Assembly (NCBI GenBank): GCA_030425485.1
Contig: JAUIAM010000001.1
Location: 124,001 to 188,000 of the forward strand
Reading direction: 5' to 3'
Source: Verrucomicrobiia bacterium
GTDB taxonomy: Bacteria; Verrucomicrobiota; Verrucomicrobiia; Opitutales; Cerasicoccaceae
Length of the DNA stretch: 64,000 nucleotides
Part shown: piece after piece, positions 55,266-64,000 of the stretch
Layout of the letters: every line of letters begins with the position of its first letter
How positions within the stretch are numbered: the first letter of the stretch is position 1
Notes under the pieces: model-generated
The model's input: the letters and a program-made list of their open reading frames with translations, nothing else
Database searches by the model: none
Told to the model about the DNA's origin: nothing
Program-made: the position numbers and the translations under genes

Positions 55266-56204
55266 TTAGGCGGTGATCGGCTGCTCGGCCAGCCAACGCT
55301 CTACCTCGATGGCGGAGCGGCAGCCCATGCCAGCGGCGGTGATGGCCTGGCGGTAGACGTGGTCGGAGCAGTCACCTGCGACGTACACGCCCTCGATGTC
55401 CGTGTGGACGCCGCTGGCGTGGTCGGAGACGATGTAGCCGTCGGAGTCGGTCTTGAGCGCATCGCCCACGAAGCTCGTGTTCGGGATGTGCCCGATGGCG
55501 ATGAAGAAGCCCTTGGCCTCGATCTCGGACTCCGCACCCGTCTGGGTCTCCTGGATCTTGACCGCGCGCATGTTGCCCGTGTCGTCCGCGAGGACTTCGA
55601 GCGGAGCGGTGTTCCAGCGCACGTCGATCTTTTCATGGGCAATGGCACGGTCGCCCATAATCTTGGAAGCGCGGAACTCGTCGCGGCGGACCAGCATGGT
55701 GACCTTGCTGCAGAAGCGGGTCAGGAAGAGCGCCTCTTCGCAGGCAGAGTCTCCGCCGCCAACGACGATGACGTCCATGTTGCGGTAAAAGGCACCGTCG
55801 CAGGTGGCGCAGGTGGTGACGCCCTTGCCGCCCCACATCTCCTTTTCACCGGGGATGCCGAGCAGGCGCGGACGGGCCCCGGTGGCGATGATGAGGGACT
55901 TGGTCTCGTAGGTCTTGCCTGCGGACTTGAGCACCTTGATGTCGCCCTTGAGCTCGACCGATTCGATGGTGTCGTTGACAAACTTCGTGCCGAAGCGGGT
56001 GGCCTGCTTGCGCATGTTGTCCATGAGCATGAAGCCGTCGATGCCCTCGGGGAAGCCGGGGAAGTTCTCCACTTCGGAAGTCGTGGTGAGCTGTCCGCCG
56101 GGTTGGCTGCCTTCGATGATGAGCGGCTCGAGGTTTGCCCGGGCCGTGTAGATCGCAGCGGTGAGGCCAGCGCAACCTGTGCCGAGAATAATTACGTTTT
56201 CCAT
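55266..56204 (-). CDS. trxB: Thioredoxin reductase TrxB
   Basis: 312 residues. FAD motif GTGCAG at 8-13, redox Cys132-x2-Cys135 in CATCDG, NADPH motif [12 protein letters not shown], and C-terminal [10 protein letters not shown]. Regenerates thioredoxin. Close to the peroxiredoxin gene, which it may serve through thioredoxin. Confidence 0.96.
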   Translation of the reverse strand: MENVIILGTGCAGLTAAIYTARANLEPLIIEGSQPGGQLTTTSEVENFPGFPEGIDGFMLMDNMRKQATRFGTKFVNDTIESVELKGDIKVLKSAGKTYETKSLIIATGARPRLLGIPGEKEMWGGKGVTTCATCDGAFYRNMDVIVVGGGDSACEEALFLTRFCSKVTMLVRRDEFRASKIMGDRAIAHEKIDVRWNTAPLEVLADDTGNMRAVKIQETQTGAESEIEAKGFFIAIGHIPNTSFVGDALKTDSDGYIVSDHASGVHTDIEGVYVAGDCSDHVYRQAITAAGMGCRSAIEVERWLAEQPITA

Positions 56205-56329
56205 GTCTGTTTTAGTGCTGGGTGCTGATGATTCCTTACATGAACTCGACCCGTTTGGCGAGCTGCGTCTGTGAGGACGCTGACTCGCGGGCTATTTGCC
56301 CGCCAATCGGGTCAAGCGCCGCGCGCTTG

Positions 56330-56956
56330 CTACTTGGAGAGGTATGCGGCGACGCCTTCGTGGGAAGCGGTCATGGCTTCTTCGCCCTTCTGCCAGTTCA
56401 TGGGGCAGACTTCACCGTTTTGCTCAAAGTGCTGGAGCGCATCGACCATACGGATGGCTTCGGCGATGCTGCGACCGAGCGGGAGATCGTTGACGATCTG
56501 GTGGCGCACGACGCCTTCCTTGTCGATGAGGAAGAGGCCGCGGTAGGCGATGAGTTCGCCCGAGGCCACGAGGTTGCCCTCGACGTCCACGTCGTAGTCG
56601 CCGGTCAGCACATCGTAAGCCGAAGCGATGGTCTTGTTGGTGTCGGCCACGAGCGGGTACTCGACGCCCTCGATGCCGCCCTGCTTGCGGGGGGTGTTAA
56701 CCCATGCCCAGTGGCACTGCTCGGTGTCGGTGGAGCAGCCGATGACCTGCACGTTGCGCTCTTCGAACTGGCCGAGGGCTTCCTGGAAAGCGATGATCTC
56801 CGTCGGGCAGACGAACGTGAAGTCCTTCGGGTAGAAGTAGAACAGGACGTACTTCTCGCCCAGGTACTGGTCGAGGGTGAAGTTCTCGACGATCTGCCCC
56901 TTGACGACGGCGGCGGCGTTAAAGTTCGGTGCTTTTTTTCCTACTAGGACGGACAT
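56330..56956 (-). CDS. 2-Cys peroxiredoxin (AhpC/TSA)
   Basis: 208 residues. Peroxidatic Cys50 in FVCPTE and resolving Cys184 in EVCPMNW. Reduces hydrogen peroxide and organic peroxides at the expense of thioredoxin. Precedes trxB on the same strand by 125 bases, so the two form a peroxide-defence unit. Confidence 0.95.
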   Translation of the reverse strand: MSVLVGKKAPNFNAAAVVKGQIVENFTLDQYLGEKYVLFYFYPKDFTFVCPTEIIAFQEALGQFEERNVQVIGCSTDTEQCHWAWVNTPRKQGGIEGVEYPLVADTNKTIASAYDVLTGDYDVDVEGNLVASGELIAYRGLFLIDKEGVVRHQIVNDLPLGRSIAEAIRMVDALQHFEQNGEVCPMNWQKGEEAMTASHEGVAAYLSK

Positions 56957-57132
56957 GTTACTTTAGACTTGTTGAGTGTTTTCTATCAGAACGGTTGTAA
57001 TCGGTAAGACCCGGTAGTGAGAAGAGGGTTCTGGGCGATGTCAAGCAGTGGGCTTCATTGCAGGAGCATTTCTGGGACCAATCAGGCAGGCTAATGCTGT
57101 GCTCGCCAAGAGCTTTGTGCAGGTACAAAAAA

Positions 57133-57165
57133 GCGCAGGCAGGCCCACCACGAGCCTGCCTGCGC
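57133..57165 (-). terminator. Terminator of PEP-CTERM gene 57213
   Basis: 12-bp stem GCGCAGGCAGGC/GCCTGCCTGCGC, nine-base loop, followed on the minus strand by TTTTTTG. Confidence 0.85.
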
Positions 57166-57212
57166 ACCTTATTGGGATCACTGAGACAGTAGAGACGGTA
57201 ACAGTAGTGGCA

Positions 57213-58121
57213 CTAGCGGGTAGAAACCTTTCTGCGCTGGTGTACGCTGACCAGGGTCAGGACGGCGAGCCCCAGGCCGAGAGAGACGCTGGACGGCTCA
57301 GGCACGGGCACCATCGAGGTGCCGCCGTAGGCGATGTCGCTCTGGTCCAGCTGCATGGCGTAGAGCTGAGCGTGCTCGGCCCCGGAAAACTCTAACGAAA
57401 AGGAGGTGATGTCCTCGTAGCCGCTGACGTCGTACTGGAAGGCCCAGAGGTTAATGAAGATGTCCTCGGGCACCATCTCGCCTTCGGGACCGGTCGGCAT
57501 ATCAACCGTGCCGTTGTAAAGCGACATGACCTTTTCCTGGAAGACGCCTGAAAGGGTGATGGTTTCCGAATCCCCGTAGAACAGTGTAAGGGCGGGCAGG
57601 GCTAGGCCGTCTACGGGGTCATCATAGAAGTCGTAGGTGTAGGCTTCGCCGAACTCGACCTGAAACATGACCGTTGAGAGATCTGCGATGGGCGCACTCT
57701 CTGTTACGGTAAGGGAGCCGTCGAAGGTGTTGGGCTCGGTGCCAAAGCCGGCGAAGTAGATCGAATCTCCGGCAGGGTAGGGGCCACCGGCCGCGCCATT
57801 GGCGGACTTGCTCAGGTAGGCTGTGCTGGTCCCGCTGCTGTAGACTTGGGAGTCGATGGGCGATGGCCAGGGCTGTGTGCTCTGGAAGAAGCTCGGATAG
57901 CCGCTGTTACCCGGAAGCGAGAGCGACTCGTACTGGACGACGCGATTTTTCGGCGCAGAGCTGAGGTTGTACCAGCCGTCGGTCTTCGTTGTCCCCCCGA
58001 AGTCAACAGCCAGTGGCATCCCGATGTCGACTGTATTGGTCGGTACAACAGCGTAGCCAGTTAGCGCGCTCAGGCCAAACAGGCCCAACGATGCGAATTG
58101 AATGAGTGTATTGGTTTTCAT
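57213..58121 (-). CDS. PEP-CTERM surface protein
   Basis: 302 residues. Signal peptide 1-24, beta-rich domain paralogous to the one at 51855, and C-terminal VPVPEPSSVSLGLGLAVLTLVSVHQRRK, the exosortase signal. Divergent from the prepilin-like gene at 58211 across an inverted-repeat region. Function unknown. Confidence 0.87.
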   Translation of the reverse strand: MKTNTLIQFASLGLFGLSALTGYAVVPTNTVDIGMPLAVDFGGTTKTDGWYNLSSAPKNRVVQYESLSLPGNSGYPSFFQSTQPWPSPIDSQVYSSGTSTAYLSKSANGAAGGPYPAGDSIYFAGFGTEPNTFDGSLTVTESAPIADLSTVMFQVEFGEAYTYDFYDDPVDGLALPALTLFYGDSETITLSGVFQEKVMSLYNGTVDMPTGPEGEMVPEDIFINLWAFQYDVSGYEDITSFSLEFSGAEHAQLYAMQLDQSDIAYGGTSMVPVPEPSSVSLGLGLAVLTLVSVHQRRKVSTR

Positions 58122-58139
58122 GTTTGATTAGCTAATGAG

Positions 58140-58181
58140 ATTGACACTCAATATCGAATATATATGAGACTGAGTGTCAAT
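58140..58181. promoter_or_regulatory. Divergent promoter region with 11-bp inverted repeat
   Basis: ATTGACACTCA 58140-58150 and its complement TGAGTGTCAAT 58171-58181 face each other across 20 bases. Each half contains TTGACA pointing towards one of the two divergent genes, so they may be -35 boxes, with TATAT-rich sequence between them as poor -10 candidates. They may equally be the operator of a shared regulator. Confidence 0.5.
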
Positions 58182-58210
58182 ATCATTGTAAGCAAAAAAG
58201 AATAAATAAC

Positions 58211-59122
58211 ATGAAATCTGGTATGATCCTGATATGTAATGGGTTGAGTAACCTAAAAGGCTCTGCTTCGACACGCGGCAACCTTCGGGGGCTCGTCAAA
58301 AAACGGACTTTTCGTCTCAATAATAACGCGTTTTCGCTCATGGAGATGCTGGTCGGCTTGGCCATCATCGCGGTTCTGTCCCTGATAACGGTTGTTTCTG
58401 TTAGCGAGGTGCGTGGCTACACCGCGATGGGCAACGAGGTCTCGGCTGGGAAAACGCTCATGTCTGCGTTTCACCTCTACGCGAGTGATAACGGTGGCAA
58501 GCTAATGCCGGGGTTAAACCGGACCTTGCAGTGGGTGCCGTTCAAGGATCGTCGGGTTAATTTCGCGGAGTCTCCGCACCGCTACCCCTACCGCCTGGCG
58601 CCGTACCTGGACTACAACCTGGAGGGATCGGTTTTCGTGAACGGTAATGAGGAGCAAATCGTCGATCAGTTTGGGCCTGGCGGCGGTCTCTACGACTATG
58701 GGGTCAGCCTGATGCCTGCCATGGGCATGAACATGTTCTTCGTGGGAGGGATACTTGACCAGTCGGGCAGCCTGCACCTGGATCAGGTGGACGAAGTCAT
58801 TACCCGGCAAGATCAGGTCGAAGCCAATATTATCGTTTTTGTTTCCGCCGGATACCGCACGGTGGGGATGGGGCGCGACGATGAGGACGGTCTGGGCTAT
58901 CACCAGGTCAATGCTCCGCATACCTGGGCGGAGTTTAGCTGGAAGGAGAGCTCGCTGCCCTCAAATTATGGCAATGTCATGGCGCGCCACAACGATAAGG
59001 TGGTTTGCGCTTTCTTGGACGGGAGCGTACAAGTGCTGGGGGTAGAGGAGCTACGGGACATGCGCCTGTGGAGCATGCGCGCGGCTCTGGAGGATAATCG
59101 GCACTACCGGCCTGGACAGTAG
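58211..59122 (+). CDS. Prepilin-like protein with H-X9-DG motif
   Basis: 303 residues with an unusually long leader (about 40 residues) before FSLMEMLVGLAIIAVLSLITVV. The residue before the cut is Ala (NNAFSLM) where prepilin peptidases normally need Gly, so processing may be altered. HNDKVVCAFLDG fits H-X9-DG. Pairs with the divergent PEP-CTERM gene, like 21790/22772. Confidence 0.82.
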   Translation: MKSGMILICNGLSNLKGSASTRGNLRGLVKKRTFRLNNNAFSLMEMLVGLAIIAVLSLITVVSVSEVRGYTAMGNEVSAGKTLMSAFHLYASDNGGKLMPGLNRTLQWVPFKDRRVNFAESPHRYPYRLAPYLDYNLEGSVFVNGNEEQIVDQFGPGGGLYDYGVSLMPAMGMNMFFVGGILDQSGSLHLDQVDEVITRQDQVEANIIVFVSAGYRTVGMGRDDEDGLGYHQVNAPHTWAEFSWKESSLPSNYGNVMARHNDKVVCAFLDGSVQVLGVEELRDMRLWSMRAALEDNRHYRPGQ

Positions 59123-59207
59123 GCCGTGCATGCTAAGCTCCCTGGGCTCGAAATTCGCATGTACAGTTCAGCGAAGTGCCCACAAAAAGTCCGGCGCTCA
59201 CCACCAC

Positions 59208-59690
59208 TTAGTGGTGGTGGTCGCTTTCGGGGAAGCCCCAGGCCCACTTTTTGCCCGTCCAGAGGGTGCGGCCATCCTGCTCGATACGGAGCTTGACCGG
59301 GTAATGGCTCATCGGGTTGAGGTCGGCCCTGGTGGGCCCGAAGAAGCGTGCTTCGGGGTTCCAGCTCAAGGCTTCTTTGCCAAAATCTCCGCTCACGTGG
59401 ATGACGACATCTTCGGGCAGGGCAGGCTCGGCCAGGATGGCCAGGTGTGGCCCAGCCCAGCCGAGTTCGAGCCGGGTCGGCTGGCCGCCAAGGTCGATGT
59501 CGTAAACCGCGCCCATGAGCTCCCCGCGTTCAACATGCGCGGCTTGTTCTTTCTGCCAGGCCAGGGTGAGGGGCACTGCCGCAATCAACCCGATTATGAG
59601 CAGCCCGACCGCGATGGCACCGATAAGACGGTAATTCGGGCCGCTGGGAGGTATCAACTTGGGGTCTTCAGATACGCTGTGTTGAGACAT
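59208..59690 (-). CDS. Membrane-anchored protein, unknown
   Basis: 160 residues from ATG 59690. One helix at about 20-45 (LIGAIAVGLLIIGLIAAVPLTLAW), then an exported domain with LELGWAGPHLAIL and a His-rich end (ESDHHH). The layout recalls FixH-like cytochrome oxidase accessory proteins, but the key motifs are not evident. Monocistronic. Confidence 0.55.
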   Translation of the reverse strand: MSQHSVSEDPKLIPPSGPNYRLIGAIAVGLLIIGLIAAVPLTLAWQKEQAAHVERGELMGAVYDIDLGGQPTRLELGWAGPHLAILAEPALPEDVVIHVSGDFGKEALSWNPEARFFGPTRADLNPMSHYPVKLRIEQDGRTLWTGKKWAWGFPESDHHH

Positions 59691-59782
59691 GGAGCGAACG
59701 AGCAAATGTGTAACGCAATGTATATGCGATACATTCAGGGCTGGCAAGGCGAAACCACCTGCTGTGCTTCCTCGGGGCGCGC

Positions 59783-60595
59783 TTAAAGGCCCGGCATATG
59801 CGGGAGCCAGTGAACGATGCTGTGCTCGAGCTCGCCACTGGTGCGGAGTTCCTCCACCGCGCCATTGAGTTCACGTAGCAGCTTGGTGTCGTCCTTGCGA
59901 ACGGCCCAGCCGAGGTATTCAAAGGTCAGGTGTTGGGGGATGGCCACAATCTCGTCACCGGCGCGCTTGGATGCGATCCAGAGCACGACGGGGGAGTCGT
60001 AGATCACGAGGTCAACATCGCGACGGACAAGCCCGTCCGTGGCCTTGTCCGGTGTGGTATAGTCGATCGGCTTCGAGCGCGGAAAGTGGTTCTCGACAAA
60101 CTGGGCCCCCGTGGTGTCCGGAATGACACCCGTCGGTGACTGGGTGGAGAGGATGTTTTTAATGGTGCCGTAGCGCACTTTGTCCTCGTTACGCACAAGC
60201 GCCATCTGGCCGTATTCGAGGTAGGAGTCCGTGAAGGCTACGATGTCTTCTCGCTCGTGGGTGATCGTCATACCCGACATGATGACGTCAATGCGCTTGT
60301 CCATCAGGGCAGGAATCTGGTCATCCCAGGCGAGTTCGACAAATTGGACGGGGCGCTTGAGCAACTTGCCCACCTGACGCGCGAGGTCGATCTCGAGCCC
60401 TTCGATCTTGTCGCCTGTCTTAAAGACCAGCGGTGGGGAGTCCGGGGTAATGCCAACCTTCAGCGGGGCCACCCGAAACGGGCCGTAGCTTTGCTGGGGT
60501 GTGTCCTGGCCGAGCAGGGGGAGGGCGAGAGCAAAGAGTGCTACGAGGCGAAGAAGAGCGGAAATGATAGGCATAGTTAGTAGAACTATCTTCAC
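59783..60595 (-). CDS. Family 3 periplasmic solute-binding protein
   Basis: 270 residues. Signal peptide (about 1-29), then two lobes with LKVGITPDSPPLVFKTGDKIEGLEIDLARQVG and DVIMSGMTITHERED, ...VIPDTTGAQFVENHFP. Binds amino acids or similar polar solutes. No permease or ATPase gene is adjacent, so it may feed a transporter elsewhere or act as a receptor. Confidence 0.85.
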   Translation of the reverse strand: MKIVLLTMPIISALLRLVALFALALPLLGQDTPQQSYGPFRVAPLKVGITPDSPPLVFKTGDKIEGLEIDLARQVGKLLKRPVQFVELAWDDQIPALMDKRIDVIMSGMTITHEREDIVAFTDSYLEYGQMALVRNEDKVRYGTIKNILSTQSPTGVIPDTTGAQFVENHFPRSKPIDYTTPDKATDGLVRRDVDLVIYDSPVVLWIASKRAGDEIVAIPQHLTFEYLGWAVRKDDTKLLRELNGAVEELRTSGELEHSIVHWLPHMPGL

Positions 60596-60688
60596 GGTGC
60601 CCGCAAACGCCAGTCAATAATACGTTCGCACCGTGGTTAATCTTCTTTTCTTGTTCTCTGTCAAGATACTGGCTTAACTGCTGCCTTA

Positions 60689-61627
60689 ATGATGCTTACC
60701 TTACGTTGTCTTCCCTTCCTTGCCATCCTCACGCTCGCTGTGACGCAGCTCCATGCCCAGGATGGTGAGCCCGCTGGCCGCTATGCAACATTGCCCACCG
60801 GGGAAAATTGGGACGAGTGGGATGATGTCAATATAGACGCGTGGGACAGCTTCGAGAGTGGCGACATGGAACGCTGGTTCGGCCGCACCGATCAGCAGAC
60901 CTTTGTGGTGGATTTTCGCTATGAATCACAAACGGTGATCTGGGGCACGCAAGCTGCCCAACAATCCATCCTCCCGCGTTTCCAGTGGCTCGGGCCGCTC
61001 TTCGGGGGCGACGGCTACACCTCGGTCGAGGGTATCCTGCCGCTGGACTCCGAGTACACGCAGCAGCTCTGGATCTACGGTGGCTGGAAATACCACCTCA
61101 TCCCCAACGTCGACATCGACGTGGGCGGTAACATCGTCATGGCCAACAACAAGAACTACGGCCCGGGTATTCCCACGCCGTGGGGTTCGGGCTGGAGCCA
61201 GCGTGGCACGGTTTACATGGGCTTTATCGGCGACTTTTTTCTCCACCCTTCGGCCTACTTTATTTATGACTTCGACCTGGACCAGAAGACCCTGCTACTC
61301 GGCCTGGAGCAAGACTGGGACCTGCACGATCTGCTCGGCGCACCCAAGGGCTTGAAGCTCGATCTACAGATGCGCTTTGGCTGGCTGCAGGCCAACGGCT
61401 GGCTCGGGCCCGGACGTTCCCCCCAGGGGCAGCAGTGGCGCAACGGTTACTGCTACATGACGAGCAAGCTCGACCTCGTGTATGAAATGGACAATGGCGT
61501 GTCCATGTACGTCGGTGTTCGCCATGCTATGAACAACGACGGCACGGGACCGGAAGGCATCAGCGGTATCTCCATGGGACCGGACAATATGGTCTGGTTT
61601 GGCGCGGGCGTCGGTTACGAATTTTAG
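60689..61627 (+). CDS. Outer-membrane beta-barrel protein
   Basis: 312 residues. Signal peptide ending LHA (1-23), alternating hydrophobic strands with aromatic ends (WIYGGWKYHLIPNVDIDVGGNIVMANN) and a C-terminal Phe (GAGVGYEF) for insertion by BamA. Function unknown; conserved hypothetical in marine Verrucomicrobia. Its stop codon is part of a small relic of the inverted-repeat element. Confidence 0.65.
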   Translation: MMLTLRCLPFLAILTLAVTQLHAQDGEPAGRYATLPTGENWDEWDDVNIDAWDSFESGDMERWFGRTDQQTFVVDFRYESQTVIWGTQAAQQSILPRFQWLGPLFGGDGYTSVEGILPLDSEYTQQLWIYGGWKYHLIPNVDIDVGGNIVMANNKNYGPGIPTPWGSGWSQRGTVYMGFIGDFFLHPSAYFIYDFDLDQKTLLLGLEQDWDLHDLLGAPKGLKLDLQMRFGWLQANGWLGPGRSPQGQQWRNGYCYMTSKLDLVYEMDNGVSMYVGVRHAMNNDGTGPEGISGISMGPDNMVWFGAGVGYEF

Positions 61628-61663
61628 GCTGTCTTTTCAAATTTCGGACTAAGTATTGCCTAG
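61624..61663. repeat. Relic of the inverted-repeat element end
   Basis: TTAGGCTGTCTTTTCAAATT (61624-61643) matches the left terminal repeat of the element at 33176 in 17 of 20 positions. It is followed after a few bases by GCCTAG. The interior is missing. The TAG stop of the outer-membrane protein gene lies in this end. Confidence 0.5.
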
Positions 61664-61691
61664 CGCCTCATCTTTGCGTTTAGTCACCGAT

Positions 61692-62093
61692 ATGCGATAT
61701 TTGACGCTTCTCCTCAGCCTTCTGGCCCTGGGCCTCTTTACTGGTTGTGAAACCGATGACACCTTTACGCAGCGCCCCCCCGAAGCCGTGGATGGTGAGT
61801 GGATGGCTGGCAGCGACAGCTACGTGCTCCAGTTCCTGGCCAACAACCGCTTTGCGATTCATGTGCCCGGAGACAAACCCACCAGCCTGACTGGCTGGGC
61901 CTACTACCCGCAGAAAAACCACGTGACGCTGGTGTTCGATACACGTATCGGCCTGTGCCCGGAAGTGACCGGTATCTATACCTACGAGCGCTCCGGCGAC
62001 GGGCTGACCTTTGTCCTCATCCAGGACGCATGCGCGGAGCGTGCGAAGATCATGGCACGTACTTGGGAACCCGAGAGCAGCAGTTGGTTCTAA
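61692..62093 (+). CDS. Lipoprotein of unknown function
   Basis: 133 residues from ATG 61692. Lipobox LFTGC, then a lipocalin-sized beta domain (DGEWMAGSDSYVLQFLANNRF ... GLTFVLIQDACAER). Family not recognised. Follows the outer-membrane protein gene and may belong to the same unit. Confidence 0.7.
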   Translation: MRYLTLLLSLLALGLFTGCETDDTFTQRPPEAVDGEWMAGSDSYVLQFLANNRFAIHVPGDKPTSLTGWAYYPQKNHVTLVFDTRIGLCPEVTGIYTYERSGDGLTFVLIQDACAERAKIMARTWEPESSSWF

Positions 62094-62174
62094 GACTACT
62101 GACGCCTTCCCTTTGCGCAGGGAGTGTGCCCGGGGACTCGCCCACCAATCGCTAACGACCAGCCCAAGCCCACC

Positions 62175-64000
62175 ATGACTGATAATAAAAAGTGCAAGTG
62201 GCCTCGCCGCATCGGCATCACCGTCCTGTCACTGATTCTCTTCTACACGCTGTTCGGATTTTTCGGTGTGCCATTGCTCATCCGCTACGTGGGGCTGCCC
62301 AAGCTAAACGAGTCCGTCCCTGGCAAGGGGGACGTCGATGCCATCTACTTTAACCCCTACACCTACCGTCTCGTGCTGGAGGGTTTTCACGGCTACACGC
62401 CAGATGGGGAGGAAGCCATCGGCTTTCGCGAGGCCCGGGTGGACTTTGCCTTCACCTCCCTGTTTGGGGATAATCTGCGCTTCCAGGAGCTATACCTTGG
62501 TGAGCCTTCCCTCACACTCGTCATTGACGAGAATGGTCAACTGAACATCTCCGGGGGAATCGATGAGCTCCAGTCGCAGGTGGAGGACCAGCTTCAGGAT
62601 CAGGCAGAATCCGGCGAACCCTTTGAGATTCCGGTTATCGAGATCGATCACCTGCTGGTGGATAATGCCTCCCTGACCGGGCGCCTGGAAAACCTCGCTC
62701 AACCCTTCGAGCGTAATATCCGCAACCTTTCCTTTGAAATGAAGGACATCCGCACCTCACCGGAGGTCCACAACCCCTATGTCTTCAGCTTTAACACCCT
62801 CGTCGGCGAGGAAGTCAGCGTCACCGGGGACATCAAGCTCGACCCCCTCAGCTCGGACGGCACGGTAGATATCGACAAGCTCAAGCTCAGCGACTACTAC
62901 AAGCTGACCAACGGCCAGATCGGCTTCGATCTCGTGGGTGGAGAGATGAGCTTTGCCGCCAACTATGCCTTCCGCCCCGTGCGTGAGCCGCGCGAGCTCT
63001 TCATCCGCGACGGGCACTTCCTGCTCGAAGGCTTGGAGCTTCGTCCCCGTGGCAGCGACGAGCCCTTTCAGCAAATGGAGCGATTTGAGATGACCGGCAT
63101 GGACATCCTCATTTTCCGCAGCACGGTGGACATCAACCGTATCGACATGGTCAATTGCATGCTCAAGGTTGTCCGTGACAAGGAGGGCATCCTGAGCCTC
63201 ATCCGCTACCTCGTGCCCGCAGAGCGTCAGCAGGAAATTGCTGAGCAGGTCGCTGCTGAGCAAGCCGCAGACACCCGGGCTGAAAAGGATTTTACCCTCG
63301 GACTTATCGCAGACCAGATGGATATCGGCTTGGCCTTTGCCTCGGCCTGGCAGCAGCTACAGGAACTCGTCGAGGTGACGTGGACCCTGCGCGTGGGTGA
63401 GCTCAACGTCGAAAACCAGAACCTTATCCTCATCGACGAGCTCCCCGCCGAGCCCGTTGCTGTGACTCTGGGGGAAATCCACCTCGACGTCAGCGAAATG
63501 GTCAATACCGGAAGCGAGCCTTTCCCCTTCGATCTCTCGCTCAAGGTGAATGAGTCGGGCACCGTTGCGGCCAAGGGCACCTTTACCCCTGAGCCCCCCG
63601 CCACGGAGTTTACCTATGATGTGCAGGGGATCGACCTCGCGACCTTTAGTCCGTACTTCGAGGCCAGTACGCCAGCCACGCTGCACAGCGCAGTCCTGGC
63701 CAACAGGGGTTCGCTCAAGGCCAGCTTCCCCGATGAGCAATTGCCCAGCATCGATGTAAAGTTTAACGCCAATCTGACCGATGTCGCGGCCAGCGTCGGT
63801 GCGCCGCTCTACACGGAGGACGCTCCGCTTGAGCTCAGCATCGAGCGTATCCACAAGCGCGGCCAACTCACGGGTACGTTCCCCACCGAGGGGATACCCG
63901 ATGTCAATGTGCTCATGGACGTGAAGCTTGACGGGTTCGGCCTTTCCCGTGCGCCGCTCAGCGAAAAGCACTTGGCCTGGGGTTCGCTTGAGGTCGCAGG
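62175..64000 (+). CDS. DUF748 (AsmA-like) protein, truncated by window end
   Basis: 608 codons visible from ATG 62175, no stop. One N-terminal membrane helix (about 13-33), then repeated AsmA/DUF748 elements (ATGs of the type VDAIYFNPYTYRLVLEGF, LRVGELNVENQNLILIDE). Proteins of this group bridge the envelope and move lipids or limit outer-membrane protein assembly. Last gene in the window. Confidence 0.85.
   Translation, partial: MTDNKKCKWPRRIGITVLSLILFYTLFGFFGVPLLIRYVGLPKLNESVPGKGDVDAIYFNPYTYRLVLEGFHGYTPDGEEAIGFREARVDFAFTSLFGDNLRFQELYLGEPSLTLVIDENGQLNISGGIDELQSQVEDQLQDQAESGEPFEIPVIEIDHLLVDNASLTGRLENLAQPFERNIRNLSFEMKDIRTSPEVHNPYVFSFNTLVGEEVSVTGDIKLDPLSSDGTVDIDKLKLSDYYKLTNGQIGFDLVGGEMSFAANYAFRPVREPRELFIRDGHFLLEGLELRPRGSDEPFQQMERFEMTGMDILIFRSTVDINRIDMVNCMLKVVRDKEGILSLIRYLVPAERQQEIAEQVAAEQAADTRAEKDFTLGLIADQMDIGLAFASAWQQLQELVEVTWTLRVGELNVENQNLILIDELPAEPVAVTLGEIHLDVSEMVNTGSEPFPFDLSLKVNESGTVAAKGTFTPEPPATEFTYDVQGIDLATFSPYFEASTPATLHSAVLANRGSLKASFPDEQLPSIDVKFNANLTDVAASVGAPLYTEDAPLELSIERIHKRGQLTGTFPTEGIPDVNVLMDVKLDGFGLSRAPLSEKHLAWGSLEVA

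Overview
The window reads as a chromosomal segment of a marine or host-associated member of the Verrucomicrobiota, most likely Opitutae/Puniceicoccales-like. The main clues are a Verru_Chthon cassette protein A fragment at the left edge, four PEP-CTERM surface proteins, H-X9-DG prepilin-like proteins, LacI-type regulators beside GH20 hexosaminidases, a formylglycine-type sulfatase, and many small lipoproteins. The taxonomic placement is inferred from gene families, not from a marker gene.

Layout. 1-8.2 kb: surface and glycan genes (pseudopilin-like fragment, cytosolic GH20, a 1450-residue serine-peptidase/autotransporter-repeat/PEP-CTERM protein, sulfatase). 8.2-17 kb: a mobile region at a tRNA-Ile2(CAU) gene. 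It holds an IS3 relic, a 7.8-kb integrative element bounded by 40-bp direct repeats, a relic of a second related integrase, and a gene broken by a 17-bp tandem duplication. 17-24.3 kb: epimerase-like SDR, then LacI, secreted LamG-GH20, PEP-CTERM and H-X9-DG prepilin-like genes in a row, then a membrane protein and tRNA-Val. 24.5-33 kb: recN, system II cytochrome c maturation (ResB/CcsA) with lipoproteins, a glutamine-amidotransferase-like gene, ychF and a GreA/B-like gene. 33-44 kb: EmrAB-type efflux, the rpsP-trmD-rplS-rplI operon (no rimM), an MFS transporter, clpP and a DUF1573 gene. Two nearly identical 165-bp inverted-repeat elements lie at 33.2 and 43.2 kb. 44.7-51.4 kb: a suf Fe-S assembly cluster led by a Fur-family gene (fur-sufC-adh-HEPN pair-sufB-sufD-sufT). 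51.5-64 kb: PEP-CTERM genes, queuosine genes (queF, queC, queD), trxB/peroxiredoxin, an amino-acid-type binding protein, an outer-membrane protein and a truncated DUF748 gene.

The most interesting part is the right half of the integrative element (13.38-16.12 kb). Its AT-rich genes are separated by short structured sites that look like integron attC recombination sites. They show paired outer boxes, inner boxes with two unpaired bases on one arm, and a terminal hairpin that holds the gene's stop codon. For two cassettes the 7-base left outer box is the exact reverse complement of the box at the start of the same cassette, which is what excision of a circular cassette requires. No integron integrase is visible, so this looks like a CALIN (attC array without integrase) riding in a tyrosine-recombinase element. 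One cassette carries two genes, a stand-alone Cas2-like protein and a two-helix membrane protein, and is the best candidate for an undescribed two-component system.

The front half of the element encodes integrase, an AbrB/PIN toxin-antitoxin pair, an AlpA-like HTH protein, an HUH-type rolling-circle Rep and a small protein coupled to Rep. No virion genes are present. Paired 10-bp repeats (TTTGTAACCC, 13-bp period) sit just inside both ends and may be integrase arm sites.
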